A stretch of DNA of 64,000 bases from Aquila chrysaetos chrysaetos (GCF_900496995.4 NW_024470394.1:62001-126000), one strand, 5' to 3'. Shown: positions 22,630 to 34,225, counted from the stretch's first letter. Translations and numbers: made by a program. The notes: generated by a model from the sequence alone, not told the origin.

Positions 22630-23336
22630 CGCGGCCGTTGCTCCTCGCAGGAACAGAGGGCAAAGCTTGGGATGACAAAGGATGTCAGGACACGCTCCAG
22701 AAAGGCAAGATCAGCGCAAATCCCGTCACCTGATCACAAAGAAATAATCGTAGCTCAACAAAATGATTAAAAAACAAAAAACCCCGAACGCCACCCACAG
22801 AACAGGATCCGCCATCGGAAGTGTTTCGGCTTGTAACCGCTGCAGAGCTGCATTCTGACGGCCCCACTGTCGCAGGACCCCAGCTGACGGCAATTCCCAA
22901 GGCCCTTTTGAAAGACTGCGTTGCGTGTCACCTTCTCTGAAGACGACCTGCTGCTCACCATTAACACCAGTCCTCGGGTTCTCCAGCCCACACTTTCCCA
23001 CCTTGTACGCCGGAGCGACCGGCTTTCGGCCGCTACTTTAACGCCTGCCTTTGCCGTGCTCCTTTTCTGTCTCCTTTCCTACCGCGTCAGTCGGGGCGGG
23101 CTTCTTGCCATTCTAGGCTGAGCCCAACACCTCAGACTACGCTACCACCCCCCTACTTACCTATCGTAGGAGATGGTAAAGAAATAAGAATTAGCGAACA
23201 GGAACTCTGCCCATAGCCCACCTCTGGCCAGCCCATCAAGGCGCAATAGCTCAGCCTACAGCTCCGAAGGTATAGACCAGCCTATACTTTTATCCCGTAT
23301 CTACCTACTCTGTGATCTGTCCTGAAAGTCAAATCA
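22630..23336 (-). promoter_or_regulatory. Candidate promoter and 5' UTR of copy 2
   Basis: Reverse-complement counterpart of 2188-2874, retaining the GC-box-like cggggcggg and the acttccg-type motif. It is cleaner than the exon 12 region of the same copy, so damage in copy 2 is uneven. Confidence 0.4.
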
Positions 23337-23969
23337 TAATTACCTTTGCACGAGGACGGCAGTTGAGGAGAAGCGGGCAGTAAACGATAAATGGTTGGGG
23401 AAAAAAAGTAGGCACGCGAGGAGCAGAGGAAGGGTCTGAGTTATCCCGAAGGCCAGCTCAGCCCAACTGGCTGCCTCTGGCTCGCTTTTCGGGATGCCAA
23501 GCGCCGGCCAGGTGAGGTCACGAGCGCCGGGCGGGTGCCGCATCGCTGCCCCTTTGTGACACGGGGACGCGCTGCGGCCGCAGCCCGGGCACCTCAGGTA
23601 GCCAGCAAACTGGGAGCCACTGGGCTTCCCCATGCACTGCCGGCGAAGGGCTGTTCATCCGCTGGCGGAGCTCCCACCTCTTCCCCGAGCCGCACCAGCC
23701 AGGTGAATCAAAAGCTGCCAGGGCTGTAAGGATGCCTCTTCACACCCGGGTTGACCTTGGATTTCTTTTCCACTCTTCCCAGGTACAGGACCGTGTCCGA
23801 GGGGTTCGCGTAGCAAAGCACGTTGGTCTCTTGCGGGTTCATTTTCCGATGAATTTTTATCTGCCCCTCGAGATACAGCCACGGGCTGACTCTGAACCGG
23901 CGCTACCGAAGAAAAATCTTCAACAACTGCACTGGGTTGACCTTGGCTGGCTGCCGGGCCCCCCCCCCC
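23337..23969 (-). other. Conserved upstream block, copy 2 version
   Basis: Counterpart of 1540-2187, with the same short frame beginning MNPQETNVLCY. At about 23969 it is joined directly to the orphan exon that follows, whereas in copy 1 it is preceded by a CR1 element. Confidence 0.4.
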
Positions 23970-23990
23970 AGCTGCTGGGATAGCACTCAC

Positions 23991-24191
23991 ACGACCGGCT
24001 GTGCTCACGAGAGAGCAGGTAGTTGGCCGGGGGGGGTGTGTATGTCAGGCACTGCAGGACGGAGTTGAGGAAGCACGTGTTGCCCGAGTTGTGGAGTCCT
24101 GCTCCGGCTCTCCATCGCTGCTGCCAGTCCATGTAAATGTTCTCCGGGGGAAAGAGGATCCTTTGTGGCGGAGCCATTCCCTCAGCAACGA
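23991..24191 (-). pseudogene. USP42-like: Orphan USP42-like exon 2 with flanking intron 1 piece
   Basis: A complete 201-nt copy of the catalytic-Cys exon with acceptor and donor intact, followed at 24192-24537 by part of intron 1. No other USP exon is attached: homology stops about 9 bases past the donor. It encodes NSGNTC, the family-typical Gly form, unlike the full gene next to it (NSDNTC). On - it lies 5' of copy 2's promoter region, so it would be transcribed only from further upstream. Confidence 0.85.
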
Positions 24192-24550
24192 CTGCAGGGA
24201 AACGACATTTGAAAAGAGATGAGACAATATTGTTGCAGGAAGGCACGTGTGAAAAAGTTGAGTTCTCTACAGGAGCACCCAGTACAACCAGCTTAAGCAT
24301 CCAACACGGAAGCGTCAGGGGAAGCCTAACAGTGCCGTTGAAATTTTTCTGGTCAAGAAAGAGTTTTGGAAAACAACGGGTTTCCTTGCTTACTTTCCCT
24401 AAAGTCCAACAAACCCACGCTCTGCTTTCTGTGCCTTGGGCTACCTTCCTTTCCCTCTAGAGTCTTGAACTGCAGTATCAAGTCTTCCCTTTTCCTGACT
24501 GTAATTTCAGGAAAACAAGCAAGTACCTAGCCCAGAAATTACCTTTGCAG

Positions 24551-26232
24551 CTGGGGTCGGTCGCCGTGCCGTTCCTGAACCAGGTCGCCACGCCAACGAA
24601 GGCAACAAGTGGTGCCGAAACCCGGGAAAGTCGCCTGGAATCGGGTGAACGGCGGCCGGAGCGGCAGGACCAGCCCGGCGGGGAGGACGCTCCCGGACCA
24701 ACAAGGAGGATGGAAGCCCTTGTGAAGGTCGTATCACAATTACCTAAGCAGTGGGGTATTGATTGTAAAGCCAAAGATTTTACTCTCGCGGTTGCGAGGC
24801 TTTTACAAATTGGGCTCATTGACCAGCCGGTGGATATTCTCCACCCCGAAGTGTGGGACAAGCGCACTAAAGCGCTTGCCGAGGAGACGATGTCCTCGGG
24901 TTGTGGGGGAAAGTCGTACGGGCCCTGCAGAAGGCCACGCAAGAGCAGGAGACCCGGAGGGCGGCAAAGGACTGTTTGGCGATCATCCCGAAACTGGGAG
25001 TCGGAGCAGCCACACAGACCCCGCACCCCCCAGATAATGCTGAGTCCGCTGAGCCCAAGCATCGGCGAGAGGGTGGCGTGCCCCCTCGATCCCCGAACCC
25101 CGACCCGCTTACGGAGGGACAGAAACGAGCTAAATCCTTCTGGGGTGGGCTAGCCGAGGAGGCCAGGGACGCCGCGGAGAAACCGGAGTCTGGGGAAGCC
25201 TGGGCCGGACCACCGCCTTACGCGCCCCAAGATGGCGCCGAGCAGAAAGGCAAGGGGCGAGGATGCCCTTGGCGGGAACAGGGAGGAAGCGCCAGCAGTA
25301 ACAAGCGCACACAAAAGGCAAGGGGAGGAGAACGGGAAGGAGAAGGGTGGTGGGGGCGACCGGGAAGGGGAGGGGAGCGCGAGCGAAGGGCGGAAAGCCA
25401 GTCAGAGCGGCCATCTGCAAAAATGCCCTCACAGGGCAAACAGCCCGCCGAGCAGAGGGCGGGCCGAACCAAGAGGGCGGGGGGAACCAAGAGGGCGGGG
25501 GGAACCAAGAGGGCGGGGGGAACCAAGAGGGCGGGGGGAACCAAGATAGGGCCAATCGCAATGATCGCGATAGCATTAATTTTGCATATTGCAATATTGC
25601 ATATTGAACAGACTTGTGTCGTTTGTCAGGAGCCGGCTAGGGAAGGTTAACGTTATGTTGGTAGAACGCCAGCAACTGCTTTAAGAATGTACTTACTCGG
25701 TGTTACCCCCAGATCTCCCTAGCTACCTCCAGTTACACCCCGATATTACCAGTCACCCCCTAATTTTTACCCGTTCCCTGTGCCTTATGTTTTTTACTTA
25801 AGTTTATGATACATACTTTTTAAGATTGTTATAAAGCATAGAATAAGAACAAGATATTTTAACTAATTTAGTTATACATTTAGTATGTTTTTTATCCAAA
25901 ATGACGAGATATATATTCTTTTAAGACTGTTATATTTTAGCCAATTTAATTACGGATAGGGAGGGGGGAAATGTAGTTAGGGTCTGGCGGCCGGAAGATA
26001 TCGCGCTGTACGGAAAGATAGGGCCCCTCTCCTGATAGCCAATAGCATCACGTTTATGATGTAAGCGGACAGAAGTGATGTCATAAACCCAAGCTATATA
26101 ATGCTGCGTCACTCACAAGTAAACGCCATTTGCCGTCCACCACATTGGTGGCTGTGAGCTGATGGCCCGAGCGGCCTGGGGTCGGTCGCCGTGCCGTTCC
26201 TGAACCAGGTCGCCACGCCAACGAAGGCAACA
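24551..26232 (+). mobile_element. Endogenous retrovirus fossil a: U5 remnant, primer site, gag-like region, 3' LTR
   Basis: A U5 remnant (24551-24607) is followed by an 18-base primer-binding site at 24610-24627 that matches the 3' end of tRNA-Phe exactly. A gag-like region follows, whose start (MEALVKVVSQ) and LLQIGLI...DILHPEVWD pattern recall alpharetrovirus-type matrix proteins. It contains a short G-rich tandem repeat. A purine tract leads into the 3' LTR. No pol or env is visible. The element is broken and internally deleted. The U5 remnant and the matching end of the 3' LTR look identical, suggesting a fairly young insertion, older than the amplification of the unit. Confidence 0.85.
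25972..26232 (+). mobile_element. 3' LTR of retrovirus fossil a
   Basis: Begins TG right after the purine tract gggaggggggaaa and ends CA at 26231-26232 (261 bp). It contains a CRE-like gatgtcat and a TATA-like ctatataatg (about 26093). The last part is the same as the U5 remnant at 24551. The flank beyond it is the inverted spacer duplicate. No target-site duplication can be shown because the left LTR is incomplete. Confidence 0.85.
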
Positions 26233-27040
26233 AGGGATCTCTTATCTCGTTGATTTTTTTTTCTGTCATGAATGAAACTTTAAAAGAAGTTAAAATTGTA
26301 TAATTTACCAACTGACTTGCATTGTTTAAACTGTAACTGCCAGTAGCTGTAGCACAGAATTAATTAGGTGCGCTTAAGCAGTTAGGTCTTTGTTCTACAT
26401 GTTTAAAAAGAGAGGCAGCTAAATGTTACGGGTTTTTTTCCCAATATTTTGACAGAGTGCTCCAAAGTACTTTATTTCTGTCTGGCTTTCAGTGGTGCAT
26501 TTCCCTGTAGTCAAATAATAACTCTGTATTTTGGAGATGGCTGATTTAATGGTGTCAGTTCACGGCTGTGCAAGTTAAGTTAGTGCAAAAGGAAAACCAA
26601 ATACTTTTTTATCATATAAGTATTTTATTGGATGTATATAAATATCTGCATACCTTCTTAGTACGAAGTGAATTCTGGAGATTTGTTCTTTATTTTTCAT
26701 TTTACTCTTTGAAGTTTTACACTTCCCTTTCAGCTTTATTGGCCGAGCAAGCAAGATGTGCAGCAGCAGCAGCAGCGCAAGGGCTGTGGCTATTGCGGTG
26801 GATCCGTAAGCGTAGATTCTGATGACGTTACAGCCTTGTCCCGCAGCCCCCCGGGATTATCTCCCTGCAGCAGGGCTGTGAGGAGGGGAGGAGACACTTT
26901 CCCACCCTGGCAAGAGCGTTTACTTTTACGCTAAGAATGCGTTCAGAAGGGTATCAGTTCGTCTTAACACCGGTTTGTTCAAATCACTCTAGCAAAGTGA
27001 CTCACTGCCGCACATCTTGCTTGCTCGGTCAATAAAGCTG
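26233..27040. repeat. Inverted duplicate of spacer and foldback element
   Basis: Reverse complement of about 10514-11395: AT-rich spacer (26233-26580), then one full arm and the loop of the foldback element (26587-27005), and the first 34 bases of the other arm (27007-27040). At its right end it fuses with the tail exon of USP42-like copy 3 (actttgctaga region overlaps the stop of that copy). Confidence 0.8.
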
Positions 27041-30000
27041 TTAGATGTTCTCCTCCTCCCGGCTGAGGGGTCGTAGTTTGCGGTGTCCACAAAGCGGCTG
27101 CGGAGATCGTAACCCTGCCACGGGGATCTGCTTCGCTCCCTCTGCCTCGGCAGGATTTGGTCCTGAGCAGCCCCGGGTGCCGGAGCCTGCTTGGAGCGGG
27201 CACTGGAGGGTCCTGGAGCCGCATCGTCCCTTGGGACTCGCTCACGACGTGGAGGACTTCTTCTCACGCTTCTTCTCCGTCCTCCTCTCGCGGAGCGATG
27301 GTCGTCCGTGTACTCCACGAAGCGGCTGCGGAGATTATAACCCCGCCGCGGGGATCGGCTCCGCGTTCTTTCCCGCAGCTGAGTTTGCTCCCCGGCATCC
27401 CGGGATGCGGGAACCCGCTTGGAGCTGGTGTTGGAGGTCCAAGCAGGCGAGTCATCCCTGGGGGTTTGTTCATGACTCGGAGGACTAGTTCTCCTCCTCC
27501 TCGCTGAGCCACGGCAGTCCGTGTACTCCACGAAGCGGCTGCGGAGAGTATAACCCCGCCGCGGGGATCGGCTCCGCGTTCTTTCCCGCAGCAGTCTTTG
27601 CTCCCGAGCAGCCCGGGATGCGGGAGCCCACCGGGAGCTGGCGTTGGAGGTCCACGGAGGTGAGTCATCCCTGAGGGCTTCTTCACGACTCGGACTCCTC
27701 CTCCTCCTTGCTGAGAGGCTGTAGTCCGTGGGGACCGTGAGCCAGCTGCGGAAATCGTTGTCCCGTTGCGGGAAGCTGCTCCAGGCCCTCTCCCTGATCA
27801 CGTTCCTCTGGCAGCAGGAACAGGAGCTGAATCCGTCCTCCTCCTCCTCGTCGTCGTCGTGTTGCACGGCGTGCAGCCCAAGGTCAAACAGTTGACGGCA
27901 GAACGGGAAGCCAGGTTGGGTTCTGGACGTGTACGAGGCCACGCTGCGCCCGCCTGGCCGGGCTGCAGATGCCTCCCGTGCATCTGGCCAGTTTAACTGG
28001 CTGGTGCTGGTCCTTGTAGAGGAGCTGGTGTCGTCTGGAGAATCCTCCATGCCCACCGCCGTGTTCTGCAAAGAGAGCTGTGAAAAGGCCCTGCCCTTTC
28101 CCCATGAAAGGACCAGAACGGTGGGGAACCCCCAGAAACCGTGGGACGGGACAGCTAAGGGCGTCCCAGAGCTTCTCCTGGCGGGCCGCAAAGGCAGAAG
28201 AACCAAAGGTGGACAAATGGGGTGGATCGAGGTGGGATGCTTTGAGAGGGAGAAGCGTTGCAGCTTTGAAGAAAGCTGCAGCCTGGGAGGGAAAAGAGAA
28301 CGATGCCAAGATCCCGGAAAGAAATGCACTGATCCATCTCCCCGGACTTACCTTAGTCCTAGGAAGAAGACCCCATGGTCCCGCAGGATCTTCCTGCTTG
28401 CTGCCGGCCGCCCACTGCCTCAGGAAGGCGCGGGCATGTGATGGTATCCGTGGGGAAGAAGGCCTTCCTCCCCTGAAATCAGGGCTCCTGGAGAAAAAAA
28501 AAAAGTGATTTCTATTTAGGGCTGTTCTTGCAGCTTTCCCTGGGGTCCAGCCACTGTCTTGGAGTGGTTTCTATGACAGAGAGAAGACGTATCCGAACCT
28601 ACAAATTTGAAATTTGGTTGGGGTCTTCCCACCAGGTCTGCCCTTGTCGGAGCAAGACCTCATCTTTATACTCCCTACGGCCTCCGTTTCAGAGACTCGT
28701 AAAATGGTTGGGGTTGGCGGGGACCTTCAAGATCATCTCGTTCCGTCTCCCCTGCCACGGGCAGGGACACCTTCCACTAGACCAGGTTGTTCAAAGCCCC
28801 GTCCAACCTGGCCTTGGACGCTTTCAGGGAAAGGGCATCCACAACTGCTCTGGGCAACCTCTTCCAGTGTCTCACCACCCTCACCGTAAAGAATTTCTTC
28901 CTAACAGCTAACCTAAACCTACCCTCTTTCAGTTTAAAACCGTTCCCCCCTCGTCCTATCACTGCAATCCCTCGTAAAAAGTCCCTTCCCATCCTTCCCT
29001 TTAAGTACTCTCCTGTTATTACCTGACATAAAACAGCAAATAGGCTTGCTGCTGGAGAACCGTGCTGATGTCACAACGATCCACAGATGAATCGTTCATC
29101 TCGTACCACAGCCCATTGCTGGCCTGTAAAAAAAAAAGGCAACGGTATCTGGAGACGAACTGCGTGGTTTCTCCACAAAAACGGAGGCAGAAGAACTACA
29201 GAACCAAGAGTACGCCAAAACAAACCCAACCCAGCCTCTAAGGAGACCTTCTCCTTGGCTGCCAGTATCGCTGCCGTCAAAGTTTGTCTTCCTCAGCACA
29301 CGTTTTTCTCGTGTGTGGGAGGAAGTTGCTCTTTACCTTCGTGTAGCAGAAATAGTGTCCCGAATCACAGCTATTACCGCTATGCACCAGGACAGCGTAT
29401 AAAGAGTAGAAGAGCGGTTCTCCATCCGTCTGAGACATGTACGGGCGAAGATCCAAGCAGTTGGAATACTTCACAACCTACGGAGAGACCAAGAGCGCTC
29501 AGAAACGATCCTGAAAGACTCCACGAAGTAGCCTTCCAAGACCAGGGGCCAGAGGTGTATAAATACATCTTTGGGGCTCATGAACACTTGTTTTTTTTTC
29601 CCCAAAGCAACAGGTAATGGTTTGGGTGGCAGGAAACTGTTCTCGGCCAAAGCAGCTCTCTCGGAGCAGAGTACGTCCTTGTCTTCCCGCGGCAACTCTC
29701 CTCTCCCCAGAAGGGAACACGAAAAACTCAACATGAGTTGAGTGAAAGAAAGAAAGAAAGTTTCTTTTCACGCTTGCGAAAGAGCGTACTGCTTTGGGAA
29801 ATAGCCCGCTCCAGGACGAGAACGTCGCCCTCCAGTTGCAGACGCACCTTGTCGATCTTCCCGCCGGTGAAGTCTTCAAACCTCTTCAGACAGACGGGGA
29901 GAACCTTGGGCGCGCGATGGATTGTAAACCTCTTGGAGGCGGCGACCTTCTTGTTACACCTTGAAACCAAGCACAGAGCCAAGTGCTGAAACGCGACCTT

Positions 30001-32571
30001 CATAGACGCCCTAGCTTGCCCCAAGAAGGCCAGGCATCCTTTCACGTCTCACACGCCCCTCCGCTGTTTTAAGGCTGCTCGGATGCATAAAGCCGTATTA
30101 AAATCCCCGTGCCTCGTTATTGCGCATCTAACCCATGTGAAAAAATGACTTATGCTAGAGTATGTGCAGCACCTTCACGCAGGATCTAGTATTAATATGG
30201 TGTTAATAATCATCTTACTGGCTGCATGTAAAGCAGTTTTCACCGTCCAGCTGCTCGGGTTTCACGAAGTCCGTCAGCGCTGCGGTGACAGATGAGACCG
30301 CCTGGAGGAGCGAGGAAGGAGAGAACTGATCTCCGGGAAATGCCGTCGCCCAAACTCGGATCAGGAGTTGACAAGAAGACCCAGGCGGCTGACGCGAGCC
30401 ACCGGGAACCCGCAAGCGGCGCCCACGAGGAGGCAGAACGAGGGCACGATGCCGAACATTTCCCTCGATTCCTGGGGCTATCAAGAGCTACGTCTCTGCG
30501 CCGCTGCTCAGTTCAGCTACCGATGGCGTGCAGGGTCATCAATAATGAAAATAAGACAACCCGTCAGCCTAGGAGTCAGACGGGTGTTGAGGGAGGGCAA
30601 AAAAGAAGGAGGATGCAGAGGGATCCTTCCATTCCACTTCCCACCCACCACCAAGCTCTCTTGTGTTCACGATACGCGTTTTTAAAGCAACTGCCTTGAT
30701 TCTGGAAAGCTACAGGGGCCGTGCGACGTCTTGAAGCGCAATTACAAGCTCTCTTACCTTGATATCCAAAGGAATATCCAGAAAGGCCTCGTAGGAATCG
30801 GAAGCCACTTTGCAGCTCGAGCACGTGACTGGAAGGAAATTCAAAATGCTCAGCGGTAGGGGAAGTCAAGGGTGCCGCTTTACGTCCTTCATACCTACTG
30901 CGCCAGTCACACCGTCGGCTGTTCATCGCAGGCAGGCAGAAGGGCACAGACAATTCCAAGGAGAGCAACGGTTGTGGAAAAAGTACCTCTGGATCTCAGA
31001 AAGCCTCCAAATATTTGGTGGATGATGGTAGTCGATTCAGAAGAGGTGTCCAAGCTGGAAATAAATGGTAAGGCAGAGAGTTATCTCCTCCCGGAGTTTT
31101 GCTTTGTGTGAAAGCCCTGGGCATAGTTTTTCCTTGACGGCACTACACCAGGAGTCCAAAGGGCTCGGGAACATCGCAAAGGGAATTTGCTTGCGCTTAC
31201 TCGCTGATTCCGCTCAGGCAAGCTCTCTGCATGGCATCAATAGCGTAACGTAAGAACTCGTGGGCATCTTCCTGCATGCCAAGCTGGAAATGTTCTCCTA
31301 TTACTAAAAAAGAAGAAGTTAGTCGCTTTCTCCTACAAGAACAGAAGAAAACTCGTCAAAGCACCTGAAATGACTCACGTGTGAGAACACTGATGACGGC
31401 CGAAGGATAGATGGCCCTGCCTGACGAGCGCAGGACGGTGTTAACGTGGTTTTCCATTCTACACATCACGCAGAAGCCTTGCTGACGACCTGAAGAGGGA
31501 GGGAGGGAAGCAAGAGCCTTAGGTGAGCAAAACATCCGCAGCGATGGGAAACCGAGTGGGGATTTTTGAAGTTCTAAGAACAGTCTCCGCTCCTGCCAAG
31601 GTGAGAGCGTCCCAACAAGCCCAGGCCATTTTAGTGCAGAGAAAACTTTCTTCAGAGGGGATGTGAAACTGACAGAATATTTCTGTGCAATAAGCAAAGA
31701 GGGTTTAACCTGCAGGAATAGGGACCAAGACCTGGGGCTAGAAAGGGGTGCCCTTCCGAAGATGAACACGGCTAGATACGGCAAGCGCCTTCTAGGCTTG
31801 AGTGTTCAAAGAAGGAATTGGCAAAGAAGGGCTGCTTTTCTCTTAAATTCCGCATTCTTGGAATTTAAGAATTCTCGGGGAATTGGCAAAGAAGGGCTGC
31901 TTTTCTCTTAAATTCCGCATTCTTGGAATTTAAGAATTCTCGGGGAATTGGCAAAGAAGGGCTGCTTGTCTCTTAAATTCCGCATTCTTGGAATTTAAGA
32001 ATTCTCGGGGAATTGGCAAAGAAGGGCTGCTTTTCTCTTAAATTCCGCATTCTTGGAATTTAAGAATTCTCGGGGAATTGGCAAAGAAGGGCTGCTTTTC
32101 TCTTAAATTCCGCATTCTTGGAATTTAAGAATTCTCGGGGAATTGGCAAGAAGGGCTGCTTTTCTCTTAAATTCCGCATTCTTGGAATTTAAGAATTCTC
32201 GGGGAATTGGCAAAGAAGGGCTGCTTTTCTCTTAAATTCCGCATTCTTGGAATTTAAGAATTCTCGGGGAATTGGCAAAGAAGGGCTGCTTTTCTCTTAA
32301 ATTCCGGATTCTTGGAATCCTTGGGAAGCGCCTGACAGATTTACAAGGAGATGTTCGTAAAAGCACTCACACGACCGGCTGTGCTCACGAGAGAGCAGGT
32401 AGTTGGCCGGGGGGGGTGTGTATGTCAGGCACTGCAGGACGGAGTTGAGGAAGCACGTGTTGCCCGAGTTGTGGAGTCCTGCTCCGGCTCTCCATCGCTG
32501 CTGCCAGTCCATGTAAATGTTCTCCGGGGGAAAGAGGATCCTTTGTGGCGGAGCCATTCCCTCAGCAACGA
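26989..32571 (-). CDS. USP42-like: USP42-like, copy 3 (no exon 1; chimeric C-terminus)
   Basis: Exons on -: 32371-32571, 31379-31489, 31201-31303, 30987-31054, 30758-30828, 30219-30301, 29848-29959, 29337-29477, 29023-29123, 28352-28487, 26989-28065. Exons 2 to 11 have exactly the copy 1 lengths and stay open. Exon 1 and its promoter are absent: intron 1 ends at 32917 against retroviral sequence. An in-frame Met early in exon 2 (MAPPQRILF) could start a 729-aa protein if an upstream promoter exists. The Cys box has the family-typical NSGNTC; the His box is SCDSGHY; LTV is changed to LPV before CLKRF. In exon 12 CGA replaces the TGA of the other copies, so a fourth RS repeat is read. The frame then crosses a junction into the foldback element and ends [17 protein letters not shown]. 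Expression is doubtful. Confidence 0.75.
28687..29021 (-). mobile_element. CR1 3'-end fragment in intron 10 of copy 3
   Basis: Same element and position as in the other copies, on the opposite strand to copy 1. Confidence 0.88.
31815..32320. repeat. Intron 2 minisatellite of copy 3 (8 units)
   Basis: Eight units of about 63 bp (ggcaaagaagggctgctttt ... ggaatttaagaattctcggg), the longest version in the window; one unit has a one-base deletion (ggcaagaagg, about 32144). Confidence 0.9.
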
Positions 32572-32930
32572 CTGCAGGGAAACGACATTTGAAAAGAGAT
32601 GAGACAATATTGTTGCACGAAGGCACGTGTGAAAAAGTTGAGTTCTCTACAGGAGCACCCAGTACAACCAGCTTAAGCATCCAACACGGAAGCGTCAGGG
32701 GAAGCCTAACAGTGCCGTTGAAATTTTTCTGGTCAAGAAAGAGTTTTGGAAAACAACGGGTTCCCCTGCTGACTTTCCCTAAAGTCCAACAAACCCACGC
32801 TCTGCTTTCTGTGCCTTGGGCTACCTTCCTTTCCCTCTAGAGTCTTGAACTGCAGTATCAAGTCTTCCCTTTTCCTGACTGTAATTTCAGGAAAACAAGC
32901 AAGTACCTAGCCCAGAAATTACCTTTGCAG

Positions 32931-34225
32931 CTGGGGTCGGTCGCCGTGCCGTTCCTGAACCAGGTCGCCACGCCAACGAAGGCAACAAGTGGTGCCGAAA
33001 CCCGGGAAAGTCGCCTGGAATCGGGTGAACGGCGGCCGGAGCGGCAGGACCAGCCCGGCGGGGAGGACGCTCCCGGACCAACAAGGAGGATGGAAGCCCT
33101 TGTGAAGGTCGTATCACAATTACCTAAGCAGTAGGGGTATTGATTGTAAAGCCAAAGATTTTACTCTCGCGGTTGCGAGGCTTTTACAAATTGGGCTCAT
33201 TGACCAGCCGGTGGATATTCTCCACCCCGAAGCGTGGGACAAGCGCACTAAAGCGCTTGCCGAGGAGACGATGTCCTCGGGTTGTGGGGGAAAGTCGTAC
33301 GGGCCCTGCAGAAGGCCACGCAAGAGCAGGAGACCCGGAGGGCGGCAAAGGACTGTTTGGCGATCATCCCGAAACTGGGAGTCGGAGCAGCCACACAGAC
33401 CCCGCACCCCCCAGATAATGCTGAGTCCGCTGAGCCTAAGCATCGGCGAGAGGGTGGCGTGCCCCCTCGATCCCCGAACCCCGACCCGCTTACGGAGGGA
33501 CAGAAACGAGCTAAATCCTTCTGGGGTGGGCTAGCCGAGGAGGCCAGGGACGCCGCCGGAGAAACCGGAGTCTGGGGAAGCCTGGGCCGGACCACCGCCT
33601 TACGCGCCCCAAGATGGCGCCGAGCAGAAAGGCAAGGGGCGAGGATGCCCTTGGCGGGAACAGGGAGGAAGCGCCAGCAGTAACAAGCGCACACAAAAGG
33701 CAAGGGGAGGAGAACGGGAAGGAGAAGGGTGGTGGGGGCGACCGGGAAGGGGAGGGGAGCGCGAGCGAAGGGCGGAAAGCCAGTCAGAGCGGCCATCTGC
33801 AAAAATGCCCTCACAGGGCAAACAGCCCGCCGAGCAGAGGGCGGGCCGAACCAAGAGGGCGGGGGGGAACCAAGAGGGCGGGGGGGAACCAAGAGGGCGG
33901 GGCGAACCAAGAGGGCGGGGGGAACCAAGAGGGCGGGGGGAACCAAGAGGGCGGGGGGAACCAAGAGGGCGGGGCGAGCCAAGAGAGAGGAAACCGGAAG
34001 TTTCCGGTCAGTCGAGTTCCGACTCTGGATCAGACACCAGCTGGGACGAGTGGCTCGCAACCGATTCCAACTTAGAGGAGGATGAAGTGACAGAGATAAT
34101 GTGTGATGCACTAACCGCAAAAAAAAAAAAAAAAAAAAAAACCAAAACCCCAGGAGTCCCCTCCAGCCCACGGCACCCTGCCCCACCAGCCCCTCCTCGC
34201 CGTCGCAGGTATCCCGCAGCTTAGG
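32931..34225 (+). mobile_element. Endogenous retrovirus fossil b (U5 remnant, primer site, gag-like region)
   Basis: Same left junction and tRNA-Phe primer site (32990-33007) as fossil a, followed by the gag-like region with an expanded G-rich tandem repeat (accaagagggcggggg type, about 33845-33975). An acidic segment follows (LEEDEVTEIM pattern), then an A-run (about 34120-34142). No pol, env or 3' LTR is present. It is broken. It lies divergently upstream of USP42-like copy 3, joined to that gene's intron 1. Confidence 0.82.

Noticed and set aside
25347-25607. Repetitive QEGGG or RGRGEP frames in the retroviral pieces as a separate host RGG protein
   Set aside because: They are different frames of one short G-rich tandem repeat inside the gag-like region of a retroviral fossil.
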